Shown here piece after piece: positions 52,858 through 64,000 of a stretch of DNA of 64,000 nt. Position numbers and translations under genes: made by a program. The stretch comes from Gordius sp. MW1 (Eukaryota > Nematomorpha > Gordioida > Gordea > Gordiidae). The stretch is taken from NCBI GenBank assembly GCA_964036665.1, contig OZ038526.1, positions 11,656,001 to 11,720,000 of the forward strand, read 5' to 3'. Every line of letters begins with the position of its first letter. The stretch's first letter is position 1. The notes under the pieces are model-generated. The model had not been told where the DNA came from, searched no databases, and saw only the letters and a list, made by a program, of their open reading frames with translations.

Positions 52858-54710
52858 CCTTATACATAATTTATAATATTTTATTAGTAGCTTTAGGAAA
52901 AATCATCATTCTCAACCCTATTGTTTGAATTACTAAACAATTTTGAAAAATACCTATGAAGGTAAAAACCTAGTTTTTAACTTTTTATTCGTCGTGTTAT
53001 AAAAAAATTGTCCTGCTTGTCATTTATTTGATGAGGGGTAAATTAAATGGCAAAAATCCACTTGTTTATATACAAAATGCCTCAGATTTTAAGGGAAGAT
53101 TGACATGTATATTGCATTTTTTAATAATCTTAAAGGGCGTAGCCTGTGAGGTAGTTGTCCTCATTCTCCCTTCAAAAGTTATGAAAATCCAAAATCATGG
53201 TTTGAATTTTAAGAATTATGATTTTTCCCCCAGTAAAATTTTTACCCGTCATTTTGTAGCCCCCCCCCTAATTGAAATTCTTATTCCACCCATCCCCATG
53301 GATACCTCTCCGGCCAATTTTTCTGAAAATATTAAGCAATGCCGTGCACCTAATATTTATAATAAAAAAAATTTAAATTTTTTAAACGTTTTAATTTGAA
53401 TTCGCCTTAGACAATTTGCTCATAAATTTTATTATGTAAATAAACTTAAAATCCTATTTAAATAAAAATTGTTTCCCTAACCTGCCGATGAAATGGGTGT
53501 TAGGACTACTAAAAGCAGATTCTGTATTTATTTTTAAGCTTATATAACGTAATAAACACTTACAATTTAATAAGGATCCTTGAAACTTCTATGGACTTTT
53601 TTAAAATTTATGTAATATGTAAGATGAGAGAGTATAAAAAGCTTATTAAAAATTTAAAAAAAATTTTAACATAAAATTATCTATAAAATCAATAAATTTA
53701 AATTCCTTAGAAAAAAGGATATTAAAATTGCAAGTTCTATCCTATTCTTTATATTAGAAATTCTCAAAAATTCAAATTCGTTTTTTAAAAAAGAATGTTT
53801 TATTATATTACCACTTAATAGTGGGTGGGGGGTCAAATATAATTATTGGAAAAAAGATAGGGAGTTACAAAATGTGAGCGAGAATAATTTTAATGAGCTT
53901 TAAATCTGGTACAAGGATGTTTTTAATTAAGCTAGCGAAGGCCTATGCAAAACTCTATAAAGGAAGTGGATAAGAAGTAAAATTTAACTATCGAAGTTTA
54001 TAGAAGAAAAATCTAGATTGGGGAATTTCAAGCTCATCTATGAATTCACGCGGAGCTTATTAAAATTAATCGTGGCCATTTTTTGAATTAAATCACGATT
54101 GTTGCTAAATAAATCAATAGAAGCTATGCTATTTAATATATATTTCATTTTTGCTTTAGTCGGGGAAACCTCGGGTTGATAGCCCTTACATAAATGAAGG
54201 GCTCTAAGAAGAAAGAGAAACTATTAACGACAATTTAAATTTTAGCATGTATTTATGCCTTATTTCTATGATAGCAATATTCCAGTAAAATGTTCAATAA
54301 ATATTAATTGCAAGAGTCAAATTCTTTCTAAGCTTAGATTACAAGAGTTAGCCTTAGCACTGATAGTTTGTATATTATAAGTCAAAAAGGTTTCCTTATG
54401 CTTCAACATTTATATTTACAATATCGGTAACAGACAAAGGGATGATCGCTTATAGGTTATAGAATTTTACCCGTGTTTCTTGGTCCAGGACACCCCAAAA
54501 TTTTAACCAATATTTAATTTTTTATAAAAATAATTATTTGAACAAAACACAATTTAATATAATAATGTTTAATCATTTGAAGATACAAGCAGAGCAAAAA
54601 AATTATACAGAAAATAAGCATGATATATCCCCAAGTTTCTTTCAAAAGTCATATCTTTATTAAATCAAACTATTTTTTAACAAATGATCTACACGCTTTC
54701 GATCAAATAT
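52858..54710. other. AT-rich intergenic DNA
   Basis: A 123-codon frame at 53028-53399 has no recognisable domain and lies in low-complexity sequence with a fragment resembling a degraded hAT MITE (GGGCGTAGCC at ~53136, TAGCCCCCCCCC at ~53259). I do not call it a gene. Confidence 0.45.
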
Positions 54711-54718
54711 CATATCAT

Positions 54719-54866
54719 CATGGGGATTAGAGGGGCGCAATAACGATTTAGGGATGGAAATGATAATCTCTTAAAGGTTTAGCCATAATTTTATTATATT
54801 CAACAAATTTTTGGATTCAGAGGGGGGCAGCCGCCCCTCCCTGCCCCCCCCTTTGCTACGCCCATG
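54719..54866. mobile_element. hAT MITE (CATGGGCGTAGCC family)
   Basis: CATGGGGATTAG left end and TTTGCTACGCCCATG right end are flanked by a perfect 8-bp duplication CATATCAT (54711-54718, 54867-54874). Interior AGAGGGGGGCAGCCGCCCC block as in the 2568 copy. Confidence 0.85.
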
Positions 54867-54874
54867 CATATCAT

Positions 54875-56269
54875 GGCGTTATTTTTATAGAAAATTATTA
54901 ACCAACGACACCCTAAGATCACATACACACGAATATTTTAAAGTAATTAATCAATGGTTTATAGTCCTTTGGGTTCGCAATAGATATAATTACTAATAAC
55001 AAATGAGTTTAAAACCAGTTGTTACAATGTTTCATATCTGTTTGATTAAGTCTTTAAAAGCTTTGTGTCCCTTATTATAATGTCCTTAATTTAGACCTCA
55101 TGTGCATGACAACAGGCTTTGGAGCCGGATATTATATTTTAAGCAAACATATCTTAATCACCAGACTCTAAGTGAATATAAGCTTGGAAGTTTATAAGAA
55201 TCGACAAGGTTTGCGGTGATATTTACTACAAAGTAAAGTTTTAATACCCTGCGATGGTTAATCGTCGTTTTGCAATGAGCCTTTAAAATGTAAAACTATG
55301 CCATCTAGACAGTTGGCACTTATTTAAACATTATAATTAAACTGCTTCCAAGGTCTTATTTATAATGTAATCGCTTAAAAAAGCAAATAACAATATTAAT
55401 ATTTTGATATTCGATTATTTTGACAATTTGAACGGAAACAATATTAGTATATTTAATGAACAAAACGTAATGGACAGCTAAAATGCAGCGGCGAACATCT
55501 ATGGACAAGTTTTGATTGTACTATAGTATATGTAAAATAAACCAATATAATTAAATCAGGCCTAGAGAACCTCATAAACATTGATGTCAAGTTGTGTGAA
55601 AAGTATGCCTCATATAAATTTTTTTTCATAATTTAGATTTATTTAATTTTCGGGTTGTGATCATATCTCTTAGACTTCAGTGTCAAATTAAGTGTACCCC
55701 TTACAAATAAACTTTTATTTTGAAATATAAATACGACCCCAACAAAACAACATAAAATTACAGGTCACTTTATTTGTGTTTTCGTGAAAGGCTTTAAAAA
55801 TTTTTACACAGTTACAAAATGACCATAAGTTAATTAATTGTTTTACAAATAAAAAAATACAATCAATAAATGGACATAGCGATAATTTAAATTAGAGAAG
55901 AAGGAGGCAAATAGCTTGTTTGTGATTTAGAGAGGGGCGAAATGGTATTTTTTGAAATTTTAAACAACATATAAATTTAATACGAAATATTTTTTAAATT
56001 AAGGGGAGGAGAAGCTTCCCTTCCTTGTTTGTCCATGGCTAGCTGCGTCGATAATCTGCTTTAAAAAAGCTTAACATAACATCACTTATTCATCACAATA
56101 TTTTATAAACCGAAGAACGTTCAATCATCACGCAAGCTATTGATTGACATTTTTATTTTCAATAACTCCGATCATTTATTTATTTCTCTCGCTACTTAAA
56201 AACAAAGTTTAAGCTCTCTAACCACACTTCTAATATTAAAACTGTTAAATAGATCAATTGCAAATCTGA
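54875..56269. other. AT-rich upstream region of the Twist gene
   Basis: No other gene seen. A G-rich then C/T-rich stretch at 55920-56050 ending in CCATGGCTAGCTGCG may be a decayed MITE. Promoter elements for Twist cannot be pinned down. Confidence 0.4.
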
Positions 56270-57271
56270 ATGCAGATAACGGATGTCAGCGATGACATAT
56301 ATTTAATCGCTGACGATGGTGTCGGAGAAAGATCTAAGAGAAAAAAACGTGACAGTCATTTAAAATTCAATACTTTGCAAAAAGCAAAGATGGCTAATGT
56401 AAATGATGATTCTGACATCGTGAATGTATATACTCGCCTATCTCCGAAATTTAAGGATTGCAATAAAACCCAAAATTCAACGAACCCTTTTGAAAATTAT
56501 TGTTCCCACAAACTTTATAGCTATATGAATCTCAGTTCCGAATTATCTTTGGCCCAATCTCATGACGATAATAAAGAGGTGAGCGGTTCATTGTTTGCTG
56601 AAGATTTTCAAAATCAACGCATAATGGCTAACGTTAGGGAGCGGCAAAGGACACATTCATTGAACCAAGCTTTTTCGACCCTTCGGAAGATTATACCAAC
56701 TTTACCATCAGATAAACTTAGTAAAATCCAAACCCTAAAACTAGCAACGAGATACATTGATTTTTTATATCGTATATTAAACGAAAATGAACCCCCTGAA
56801 AAGATATCCCATATACAAGATTCTTGTAAAAAGGAAGCCAGCCCCTGGGGTCCTGACAATAAACATAAACGCCGTTCAAGTAATGATAGTGCCGAATTTT
56901 CGAAACTAAATGACGGCCCCAAAAAAATTAAAAAGAGTAAATCACTCTCCTATGCTCAAACCGACACACAGCTACCCAAGCCTTGTGATAAATTAACTGG
57001 ATTGTATGCGGCATCAAATCAAACAACACCCGTATTGGAAGAAAATATGAGCGAGAGTGGTTGTAATTATTCTGAAACACAATTGGTTGAGCCCACTTTA
57101 TCGAGACAAAGCTTAGAAACAGAAATCAACTCTGCTTTGGTCAATGAATTAGCACTTGGTCAAAATGATTTAGGATATTCATTTGCTATATGGAGGATGG
57201 AAGGATCTTCTATAATAGGAATTGAGAAATCACAAGATGATTTAACTTATGCAACCAATTCATCTTATTGA
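56270..57271 (+). CDS. twist: Twist-family bHLH transcription factor
   Basis: An intact single exon of 333 codons. Near the N-terminus a basic RSKRKKR patch (residues 22-28) matches Twist nuclear-localisation clusters. The bHLH domain at ~116-170 has the basic region [10 protein letters not shown], helix 1 [14 protein letters not shown], the short Twist-type loop [14 protein letters not shown], and helix 2 [13 protein letters not shown]. Near the C-terminus [11 protein letters not shown] (Trp308, Arg309) is the WR motif/Twist box, which distinguishes Twist from Hand, Scleraxis and Paraxis. Family members bind E-boxes as dimers and direct mesoderm development. A second basic KKIKKSKS patch follows the bHLH. 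The linker between bHLH and WR motif is longer than usual and unique. ATG at 56270 is the first in frame. AATAAA at 57375-57380 probably ends the mRNA. Confidence 0.95.
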   Translation: MQITDVSDDIYLIADDGVGERSKRKKRDSHLKFNTLQKAKMANVNDDSDIVNVYTRLSPKFKDCNKTQNSTNPFENYCSHKLYSYMNLSSELSLAQSHDDNKEVSGSLFAEDFQNQRIMANVRERQRTHSLNQAFSTLRKIIPTLPSDKLSKIQTLKLATRYIDFLYRILNENEPPEKISHIQDSCKKEASPWGPDNKHKRRSSNDSAEFSKLNDGPKKIKKSKSLSYAQTDTQLPKPCDKLTGLYAASNQTTPVLEENMSESGCNYSETQLVEPTLSRQSLETEINSALVNELALGQNDLGYSFAIWRMEGSSIIGIEKSQDDLTYATNSSY

Positions 57272-57374
57272 AAATGTGTTTTCTAATAATACCCTGACAA
57301 TCAAACGATATATTACTTTCATAAAACTGATTTAATGTGGTTTAATTTGACATTTTGAATTTCCTATAAGGATC

Positions 57375-57380
57375 AATAAA
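57375..57380 (+). promoter_or_regulatory. Polyadenylation signal of Twist gene
   Basis: Canonical AATAAA 104 nt after the stop codon, giving a short 3' UTR. Confidence 0.65.
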
Positions 57381-58521
57381 ATATGGATTTCAGTGATTTT
57401 GAAGATATCTACTTATTTCTAATTATTGCTTTTATTATATTTATATGAATGGCCCAACCAATTTTGCATTCATATGCGACGAATAGTAAAAAATTCTTTC
57501 ATTCGAAACAAAATATTTCAATCAAGTATGTTGTACTCGTACCTTCCGCCTCCATTAGATAATTTCCTATAGCTCTAAATTTGTGTATCCAACCCTAACT
57601 TTAAATCCATACTTATTTTTCTACAATAATTTAAAAATCAAATACACCTAGACTTTATATAATTGTTTTCATACTATTCTTTTATCGCCAATTGGGAAAT
57701 TTCGAAAAATTCTTTAAAAATAAAAAATTCTTTTTAGCTCAAATTAGAAACACAGACTCTGTTCCCGGTTGGGTCACCTGTGTAGATCTCAACTCCAGCC
57801 TGCCCGAGCACGAAATGCTTTATTTTTGGCCCGACTTGAACCCGAGCTCGACTTAATTTTTTAATGTTACATTTAAACATTATTTCATCATATAGAAATG
57901 GGTTTAATAGTTATTATTCCTAAAATAGAGAAAAGGTTTTCTAATAGATCATAGCCAAAGGAAGCAGCTATTTATCCCCTAAACTCGAAAAATTGAAATT
58001 ACGGCTAAATTCTGCACAGTCAAAAGAACAGCTAAAGAAGAGCTTTGAAGAGACCAGTCAAAATTGGGACACTGGACTACTCTATCGCTCATAAAATACT
58101 TTATTGATAAAGGACCTACTAAATGCTTACATTACATCAATAAAGCTATATTTTTGCCATTTTGTAAAACCTCTTTCAAAAGAGGATAATATAAAAACGA
58201 GCTCTGCATTTTAAAAAATCTAAGGCAATATTTAAATAATTATACAAAATTTAAAAAAGCCTGAATTCGCTCGAAATATCTACCCTATACCCATTTATCT
58301 GTATGAAACGGTTTGTCTAAAAAATGCATCGAGACGGTGGGGTTGTGGGGAGATGGCTTAATTTGGGATCTTTGAATAGCTATATTTAATATAACTTAAT
58401 ATCACAATATTTTAAATAAATTTTCAGATAATTATGAAAATTTGTATTTTTGGAAAATAAATAAAAAAATTATTTTTTATTTTTTAATTAAACACATCTT
58501 TTCCTTCCTATTTATCTTAGT
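57381..58521. other. Intergenic DNA with a GC-rich relic
   Basis: AT-rich apart from 57755-57850, where CCCGAGC/GGCCCGACTTGAACCCGAGC blocks resemble hAT-like GC-rich subterminal sequence. No gene recognised. Confidence 0.45.
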
Positions 58522-58529
58522 AGTTGGAA

Positions 58530-60232
58530 ATAGCGACCTGCAACGGGCCTGTTTGAGTCAGTCGGCCCGCCTGTAATAAAAGTTTAAAAGCCCGGCCCCG
58601 TCAAAATATTAAATTATAAGCCCGGGCCCGGCCCGCTAATTTTATACAAAGCCCGAGCCCAGCCCGGGCCCGTAAAATTTTTTATTTTTTGTTTAATTTT
58701 TTATCTATAGGGTAAAAAATATGCACGTGTAAAAAATGTAAATAAAAATTCCGTAAAAATAATAAATTAATAATTCCCGATCTGACGAGTCTTCTATCTT
58801 TTAAGAGGCGGCCTTAGAGACTTGCACGAGTGACCCGAAACCCTACCCTCGGGTTCGGATGGAAAATTTTGAAATGTTTTAGGGTTCGATCGGGTTCAGG
58901 TTAAAATTTTTAAAATGCTTTCGGGTCGGGTACGGGTTAAGAATTTTTAATGTTTCCAGGTAGGACTGGATTTAAGGTCGGTCAAAAGATTATGAATCTT
59001 ACATTGCAAAATACATAAGACATATCATTTAAATAAATGCTATTATGTAAAACACTTTTTGAAATATCAAAATGTATAATTGTAGATCTTTTTATTTAAT
59101 TAAATTCCTTTGGTTTTTTTTAAATCTGATTGAATTTGACGCAAATTCAAACTTGGCTCTTGAAAGGTAAAATATACCGACAAAATAATATTTTTAAATT
59201 GTATTTAAATAGTTTGAAGAGGTAGTTCATTATGAATTTAAACTACATAAATATATATTCATAAAACAAATAAAAGTAAGTTATGTGAACCAATATTGTA
59301 AATGCTATCATATTTATACATCTCTATGATAAATCATTCAAATAAATATAGTAATCAAAATCTGTGGTATAAATTAATTTCATAAATCGCACGTTAATTT
59401 AGATTAAATTTTATACACGGCAATTTTTCGTATTCTCGCGTTGGATACCAAAATTTTAAACGAGATCGGGAGTGTTTCGGTTAAAAAAGTTTACAAGCTT
59501 CCGGGTCGGGTTCGGGTTTAAAATTTAAAAAAAAAAAAAATCTGGGTCGGGTCGGGTTAAAAATTTCGGGTTGGGTTGAAAAAAGTGACTTTTCTCTAGG
59601 CGACCTACAGATAAAAAAAGATTTTTACAAGTGGCACTTCGATCCAGCCAAATAGACTTTTAAAACCCGTTTTAATATACTTGGCTTCTTTGCTTTTCCA
59701 CCATTTCGGATTTTTAGGTTATTGATAAAAATAAAAAAACAGTGATATTTTACAAAAGTACCTTCAAGAAATAAATTTTAAAATTTGTTTATAAATTTGG
59801 TAATGTAAATATATATAAATAATCTTACATAATATTAAGCGTATAAATGGGGAGGCAAGGATGGGCAGCTACTCCCTCTTCCGCCAAATCCAAAATTTCT
59901 TGATCTAAAAAACATTTTATGTCCTGCGTCTTAATTTAAATTGGCTATGCCCATGGGATCTCGTTTATAAATATCTAACATTTACAATGCTGGTTGAGAT
60001 ACTGATGAATTAATGAACTAAGATGTATAAAATTAGCTTACCTTGTTAATTTAATATACATAAAATAATTATAAATAAGAACATTTTAAGAACACCTCTT
60101 TTATGCTATATCTAATTGTTTTTATCACGGGCTTTTAATGGGCTTAAAGCTTATCTAGGCCCGGCCCGTTGTTTTATTTATAAGCAGAAGCCCGTCCAAG
60201 AGTGGCCCGCGGGCCGGGCCGTTCAGGTCTTT
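58530..60232. mobile_element. hAT-like non-autonomous element containing a nested one
   Basis: Left end ATAGCGACCTGCAACGGGCC, right end inverted AAAGACCTGAACGGCCCGG, with repeated GGCCCG blocks inside both ends. The flanks AGTTGGAA (58522-58529) and AGTTGAAA (60233-60240) are a 7/8 target duplication. Its body is interrupted by the element at 58815-59598. No transposase seen. Confidence 0.7.
58815..59598. mobile_element. hAT-like MITE nested in the 58530 element
   Basis: TAGAGACTTGCACGAG left end and inverted TAGAGAAAAGTCAC right end are flanked by GGCGGCCT (58807-58814) and GGCGACCT (59599-59606), a 7/8 target duplication. GGGTCGGGT/ACCCGAACCC blocks are repeated inside both ends. Its insertion postdates the outer element. 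Confidence 0.75.
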
Positions 60233-60240
60233 AGTTGAAA

Positions 60241-60614
60241 ATACTAAACATCGCTCCTAAATAACAATGTATTAAATTTTACACTCAAGATAGAGGGGAT
60301 ACAGGTTTATCCAAGGTTTTATTGAAATATTAAAAAACGCATTCATTGGAAATAGCAGGTTTTTAGTTTGTATTCGTCATGCCATAATATATTTTAAGGG
60401 TGTTAGTATATCTTTTCAGTTCAACAAATATATGCTTTTGGCGGTTCTCACTTCGAATACGTAACACTAATAGTGATTTTCTTATACGTTAAAACAAAAA
60501 TAGTCCTTATGAAACCGAAAATTATCATAATTTTATATTACCCCTAACCTGGGTGTCACTTAACTGCGGAAAAGCAGCAGAGAGTCAAAGTTAATCAGGC
60601 GTTTGGCTTTAGGG
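60241..60614. other. AT-rich DNA, nothing recognised
   Basis: Short spacer between two hAT-like elements with no coding potential. Confidence 0.5.
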
Positions 60615-60622
60615 AAATAGGG

Positions 60623-61882
60623 TAGAGCCCTGCAAAGTCACTTTTTTTTAACCCGAACCCGACCCGAAAGCGTTCAAAATTCTGCAACCCAAACCCGACC
60701 CGGAGTTTTAAACCGAACCTGATCCGAAAGCATTTTAAATTTTTCAACCCTACCCCGAAAGTTAAGAAGTTATAGTGTATGATTTTAATAATTTTAAATG
60801 ACAATAAAATGTTATCCCCCCCCCCAAAAAAAACAGGTTTCACAACATTTAACGCCAGAAGTAAAAGCATTAGGAAAAAATGCATTTATAAGAGCTTGTC
60901 TTAATATGAATTTCAGATTCAAATAGCGCGAATTTATTTTTGTCTAAATATCCGATTCAATTTTATGGGTCAAACTCGGTTGTAATATTAATATTTTGTT
61001 TTTTGATCGTTAAAAACGTTTATCTGTTTATTTGAACTCTTGAGATCAAATCTAAACTCTACTGATACCTAAAAATTCAAAAAGAAAAATTTTGCATCTT
61101 ATAAAATCGCTGTTATGTTATGCGTCTGGAATGTAAATCTCCTGTGAATTCGAAGTTAAGACACGGCTATGTTATAACCCTTACGACAATTTTTGCTGCG
61201 CAGCAAAATCCCCATTAAAACAAGCCCTAAAAGTTTTTTATTATATTTCATCCAAAGTAACTCTCTTAACAAGCCATTGATTGTCTTCAGTAGGCACCAA
61301 AAAAGGTAGATATTCTTAAACTTTTGCTAAATTAAAATGAGTCTGTCTGTATTATCACGTATTTTTGATTTTAAGACTAATAATGGTTGTGGCAATATTG
61401 TGCGGAAATGAAAGGAAAAAATTGGATCATCTTTAAAATATCTAATTTTTTAAATCTTGTTTGTAAATTAAAATGATGTTTTTTCTATATTTTAATCATT
61501 CGTTCAATAAATAATCATGAAAATTTTACTTTATTCTAGTGTAGGCGATAAAATAAGGCGAGACATTAATATTGAAAAAAGAAAAATGGGAGATCAGAAA
61601 TAAAAAGTTTTGTGATATCATTTATATGTTTATTATAATTTATAACATCAATCAAGATTTTAAAACGCGCAAATCCAAAAATGAGATCTTAATTACAAGG
61701 AAATTATATGACGGAATGAGATAAATTAATCATACAGCTCGATATTAATTATAAAATATTATTATATATAAAGGCATTAATTTAAAAGAAAGATTTATAA
61801 CCTTAAACCCGACCAGGAATAGAAAGCTTTTAACCCGAACCCGAAGGAATTTTTAAAATTTTAACACCCGTGCAAAGCTCTA
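60623..61882. mobile_element. hAT-like non-autonomous element
   Basis: TAGAGCCCTGCAAAG left end and inverted TAGAGCTTTGCAC right end. AAATAGGG (60615-60622) and ACCTAGGG (61883-61890) match at 6 of 8 positions. Both subterminal regions have ACCCGAACCCGA-type blocks. A 96-codon - strand frame near the left end is made of these blocks and is not a gene. No transposase in 1,260 bp. Confidence 0.7.
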
Positions 61883-61890
61883 ACCTAGGG

Positions 61891-62294
61891 TCACTAATAG
61901 CCAAAAAAATCAACTTAATACTAAATTCAAATTTTATGCTTTCTATTTGACAGATTGAAAAAGTTTTCATTTTAACTAGTTATAATTATTTTTGTTAATT
62001 TTATAGAAACTAAAAGATTAGGTAAAAAAATACTTAATTTAATATTTAGTTTTAAAATCCTTTTGTAATAAAAGCTACAAAATTGTCGTTCAAAAATAAC
62101 AATTTAGAATCTAAATATAAAAAAGTTTAGGTTTAACAAATAGGTTTTTAAACATATATACGGTGTAAGTCACTTGCCTATTATAACTAACATTGCCTAA
62201 CCATTTATATTTTGTTTTAATTACACAATAGAATATTTTTTTAAAATGTTAGTAATGGACGAATTCAATTTTCTAACTATCAAACTAGAATATT
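61891..62294. other. AT-rich DNA downstream of the orphan exon
   Basis: No features recognised. It is the 3' flank of the - strand terminal exon at 62321-62641. Confidence 0.5.
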
Positions 62295-62300
62295 TTTATT
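62295..62300 (-). promoter_or_regulatory. Polyadenylation signal of the orphan exon
   Basis: TTTATT on the + strand, AATAAA on the - strand, about 20 nt beyond the stop codon. Confidence 0.5.
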
Positions 62301-62320
62301 GATTTCCTGATTCAAATATT

Positions 62321-62641
62321 TCAATTTAAAAATTTCTCGTACATAATGTTATCATTCGTTGAGGTAATAAACTGTGAAGCTTCAATGTCATCTGAAATAT
62401 TTTGAATATCGACTTGTTCGCTCATTAAATCAAATATTGATTTGTTTGGTAACGGGTTATTATCATTTAGTATAGCGGGTATAACAAAAAACTTGTCAAA
62501 ATTCAAAGAGTTTCCCACGTTGGTAAGCGGTATATTGAACCTTGTCTTGAGACCTTGTCGAGCCGCTTGATCAATAGCAAGGGATAACGTTTCACCGCTA
62601 CCTAAATTGCATGCAACATTAATAAGGGCGTTAAGTGTAGT
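62321..62641 (-). CDS. Terminal exon of an unidentified host gene
   Basis: On the - strand a frame is open from an in-frame stop at 62663-62665 to a TGA at 62321-62323. An acceptor-like AAG before 62641 would start an exon of 106 codons plus stop, in phase 0. The protein is well mixed in composition, not low complexity: LINVACNLGSGETLSLAID, then QAARQGLKTRFNIPLTN and an acidic tail (SEQVDIQNISDD). AATAAA follows 20 nt after the stop (- strand, 62295-62300). I do not recognise the family. The rest of the gene would lie to the right, beyond the composite element that starts at 62675, which would then sit in an intron or have truncated the gene. Confidence 0.55.
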   Translation of the reverse strand, partial: TTLNALINVACNLGSGETLSLAIDQAARQGLKTRFNIPLTNVGNSLNFDKFFVIPAILNDNNPLPNKSIFDLMSEQVDIQNISDDIEASQFITSTNDNIMYEKFLN

Positions 62642-62674
62642 CTTGTCAATGATTAAATTCGATCATTAACAAAA

Positions 62675-64000
62675 ACGAGGGCCTTTGGCCCTCGTGGGAA
62701 GGGGGAGAAGGGAAGGGAAGAGGGGAAGGGAAGAGGGAAGGGAAGGGGGGACGACTCATCTGTACTTCGTATAAATGTATCATATTTGCTATGCAATTTA
62801 TGGGCGAGAAAGGTGGGAAGGGGCGAGAATGCCTATAGGGGGGTATTAAATGCCTAATGATTAATTAATTATTTATACAAATTTTCCATTATAGGCAAAA
62901 TGTAATAAAGGCAAAATGTAATATAGGCAAGGGTGAGGGTTAGATTTAGTGTTTGCATCTAGTTGCGTATTACATTAGTTTTTATGGCCTTTAGTGATTA
63001 TGGGTCTAACAAACATTATATTATAAAACAACACAATGTTAAGAATTTGCAGAATTGTTGGGAGAAATTTTTTGTTGAATTTGAACAATTTTTAATTAAA
63101 AAATCAAAAATTTGGCCAATGGTCACTTTTTCTCTATTGGTCAGTACCAACAGATACTCTATAAGTCAATGATAGCCAAAAAAACGGAAAAAAAAATTTT
63201 GATGCTCACTTTGGCCAATGGTCATTTTTTTCCATTGGTCAGCAGCCAGCACACGGTAAAAGTGGATATAAATTCATAAGAGTAAAAAAAACGAAAAAAA
63301 AATTTTCGAATTACATTTTGGCCAATGGTCATTTTTTTCCATTGGTCAGCAGCCAGGACACGGTAAAAGTGGATATAAATTCATAATAGTCAAAAAAAAA
63401 CGAAATTTTGGCCAATGGTCATTTTATTCCATTGGTCAGCAGCCAGCGGACGGCCAAAAAGTCATAATAGCAATGGTAGGAACAGGAACAATCATAATAG
63501 TCAAAAAAAACGAAAAAAATAATTTCGATTCACATTTTGGCCAATGGTCATTTTTTCAATCGGTCAGGAGCCAGCGGACGGCCAAAAAGTCATAATAGCA
63601 ATGGTAGTAACAGGAACAATCATAATAGTCAAAAAAAAACGGAAAAAAAAACTCGGATTCACATTTTGGCCAATGGTCATTTTTTTCATTGGTCAGCAGC
63701 CAACGGACGGCCAAAAAGTCTTATTATCAATGATAGTAACAAGAACAATCATAAGAGTCAAAGAAACTCCGGGATTCTAACCCAAAAACTAGTTAAATTG
63801 CATAGCAATTAAAAGTAAACAACTTTTATTTATGTTTATTATATAACATTGGTCAGCAGCCAGCGGACGGCCAAAAAGTCATAATAGCAATGGTAGAAAC
63901 AGGAACAATCATAATAGTCAAAAAAAAATGAAAAAAATAATTTCGATTCACATTTTGGCCAATGGTCATTTTTTTCATTGGTCAGCAGCCAGCGGACGGC
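62675..64000 (-). mobile_element. TIR/minisatellite composite element, copy 7, cut by window edge
   Basis: It begins with a perfect hairpin (arms ACGAGGGCC and GGCCCTCGT around TTT, 62675-62695) and a G-rich tract, then the terminal repeat TTGCTATGCAATTTATGGGC at 62786-62805. It continues with the CCTAACCCT-like and TATAGGCAAAATGTAATA block and the hairpin minisatellite (63110-63760). A degraded T-arm-like GGGATTCTAACCC (~63773) and a partial terminal repeat AAATTGCATAGCAATT (~63795-63810) follow, after which new minisatellite units resume and run off the window. Confidence 0.82.
63110..64000. repeat. CCAAT-hairpin minisatellite, array in copy 7
   Basis: At least seven units of the family repeat in inverted orientation relative to the 19-28 kb arrays, interrupted at 63770-63845 by the T-arm-like motif and partial terminal repeat. 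The short ORFs here are repeat artefacts. Confidence 0.9.

Noticed and set aside
53028-53399. 123-codon ORF as a host gene
   Set aside because: No recognisable domain, low-complexity surroundings, poly-C run inside, no splice or poly(A) context.
60595-60885. 96-codon - strand ORF with repeated GFGL(K/Q) blocks
   Set aside because: Encoded by ACCCGAACCCGA subterminal repeats of a hAT-like element; repeat artefact.

Overview
This is an AT-rich animal (metazoan) nuclear window dominated by transposable elements. Two host genes anchor it. One is a single-exon Ataxin-2 homologue (about 5758-10341, + strand) with an Lsm-like region, an LsmAD domain and a PAM2 motif. The other is an intact Twist-type bHLH gene (56270-57271, + strand) with a C-terminal WR motif. 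A third host gene is probably represented by an orphan terminal exon on the - strand (62321-62641) with its own polyadenylation signal. Twist and Ataxin-2 place the sequence in an invertebrate-like animal. The introns readable in one hAT transposon are 34-48 nt long, so the host probably splices very short introns. I cannot name the phylum.

Layout. 1-2330: decayed endonuclease/RT LINE (- strand). 2568-2669: small hAT MITE. 2678-5640: AT-rich and featureless. 5758-10341: Ataxin-2. 11003-12536: 1.5-kb foldback element with long inverted repeats. 13426-16186: a composite TIR/minisatellite element. 16393-18547: piggyBac-like relic flanked by TTAA. 19050-28806: five head-to-tail copies of the same TIR/minisatellite element, including a duplication of about 3.7 kb. 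28860-29990: LINE fragment and hAT-like GC-rich ends. 29994-30300: Helitron end. 30420-36132: head-to-tail array of a 2,793-bp reverse-transcriptase/RNase H unit (two complete units plus 127 bp). 36290-38858: another TIR/minisatellite element. 39134-39600: tandem repeat. 40240-44773: decayed Helitron (RepHel, - strand). 46268-46594: pogo/Tigger-like MITE. 47456-50481: near-complete hAT element with an intron-containing, lightly damaged transposase. 50676-55000: several hAT MITEs with 8-bp target duplications. 56270-57271: Twist. 58530-60232: a hAT-like element with a second one nested inside. 60623-61882: another hAT-like element. 62321-62641: orphan exon. 62675-64000: a further TIR/minisatellite element running off the window.

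The two strongest leads for something undescribed are these. (1) The RT/RNase H array: its 2,793-bp period, lack of any recognisable integrase, tyrosine recombinase or protease, 127-bp terminal overlap and apparently identical units fit either an unusual short-LTR retrotransposon or an integrated concatemer of a small circular retroelement. (2) The TIR-bounded element family whose interior is a roughly 129-bp minisatellite carrying a CCAAT/ATTGG hairpin, ending in a GC hairpin plus T-run and carrying a tRNA T-arm-like motif. All identifications come from reading the sequence; no database search was possible.
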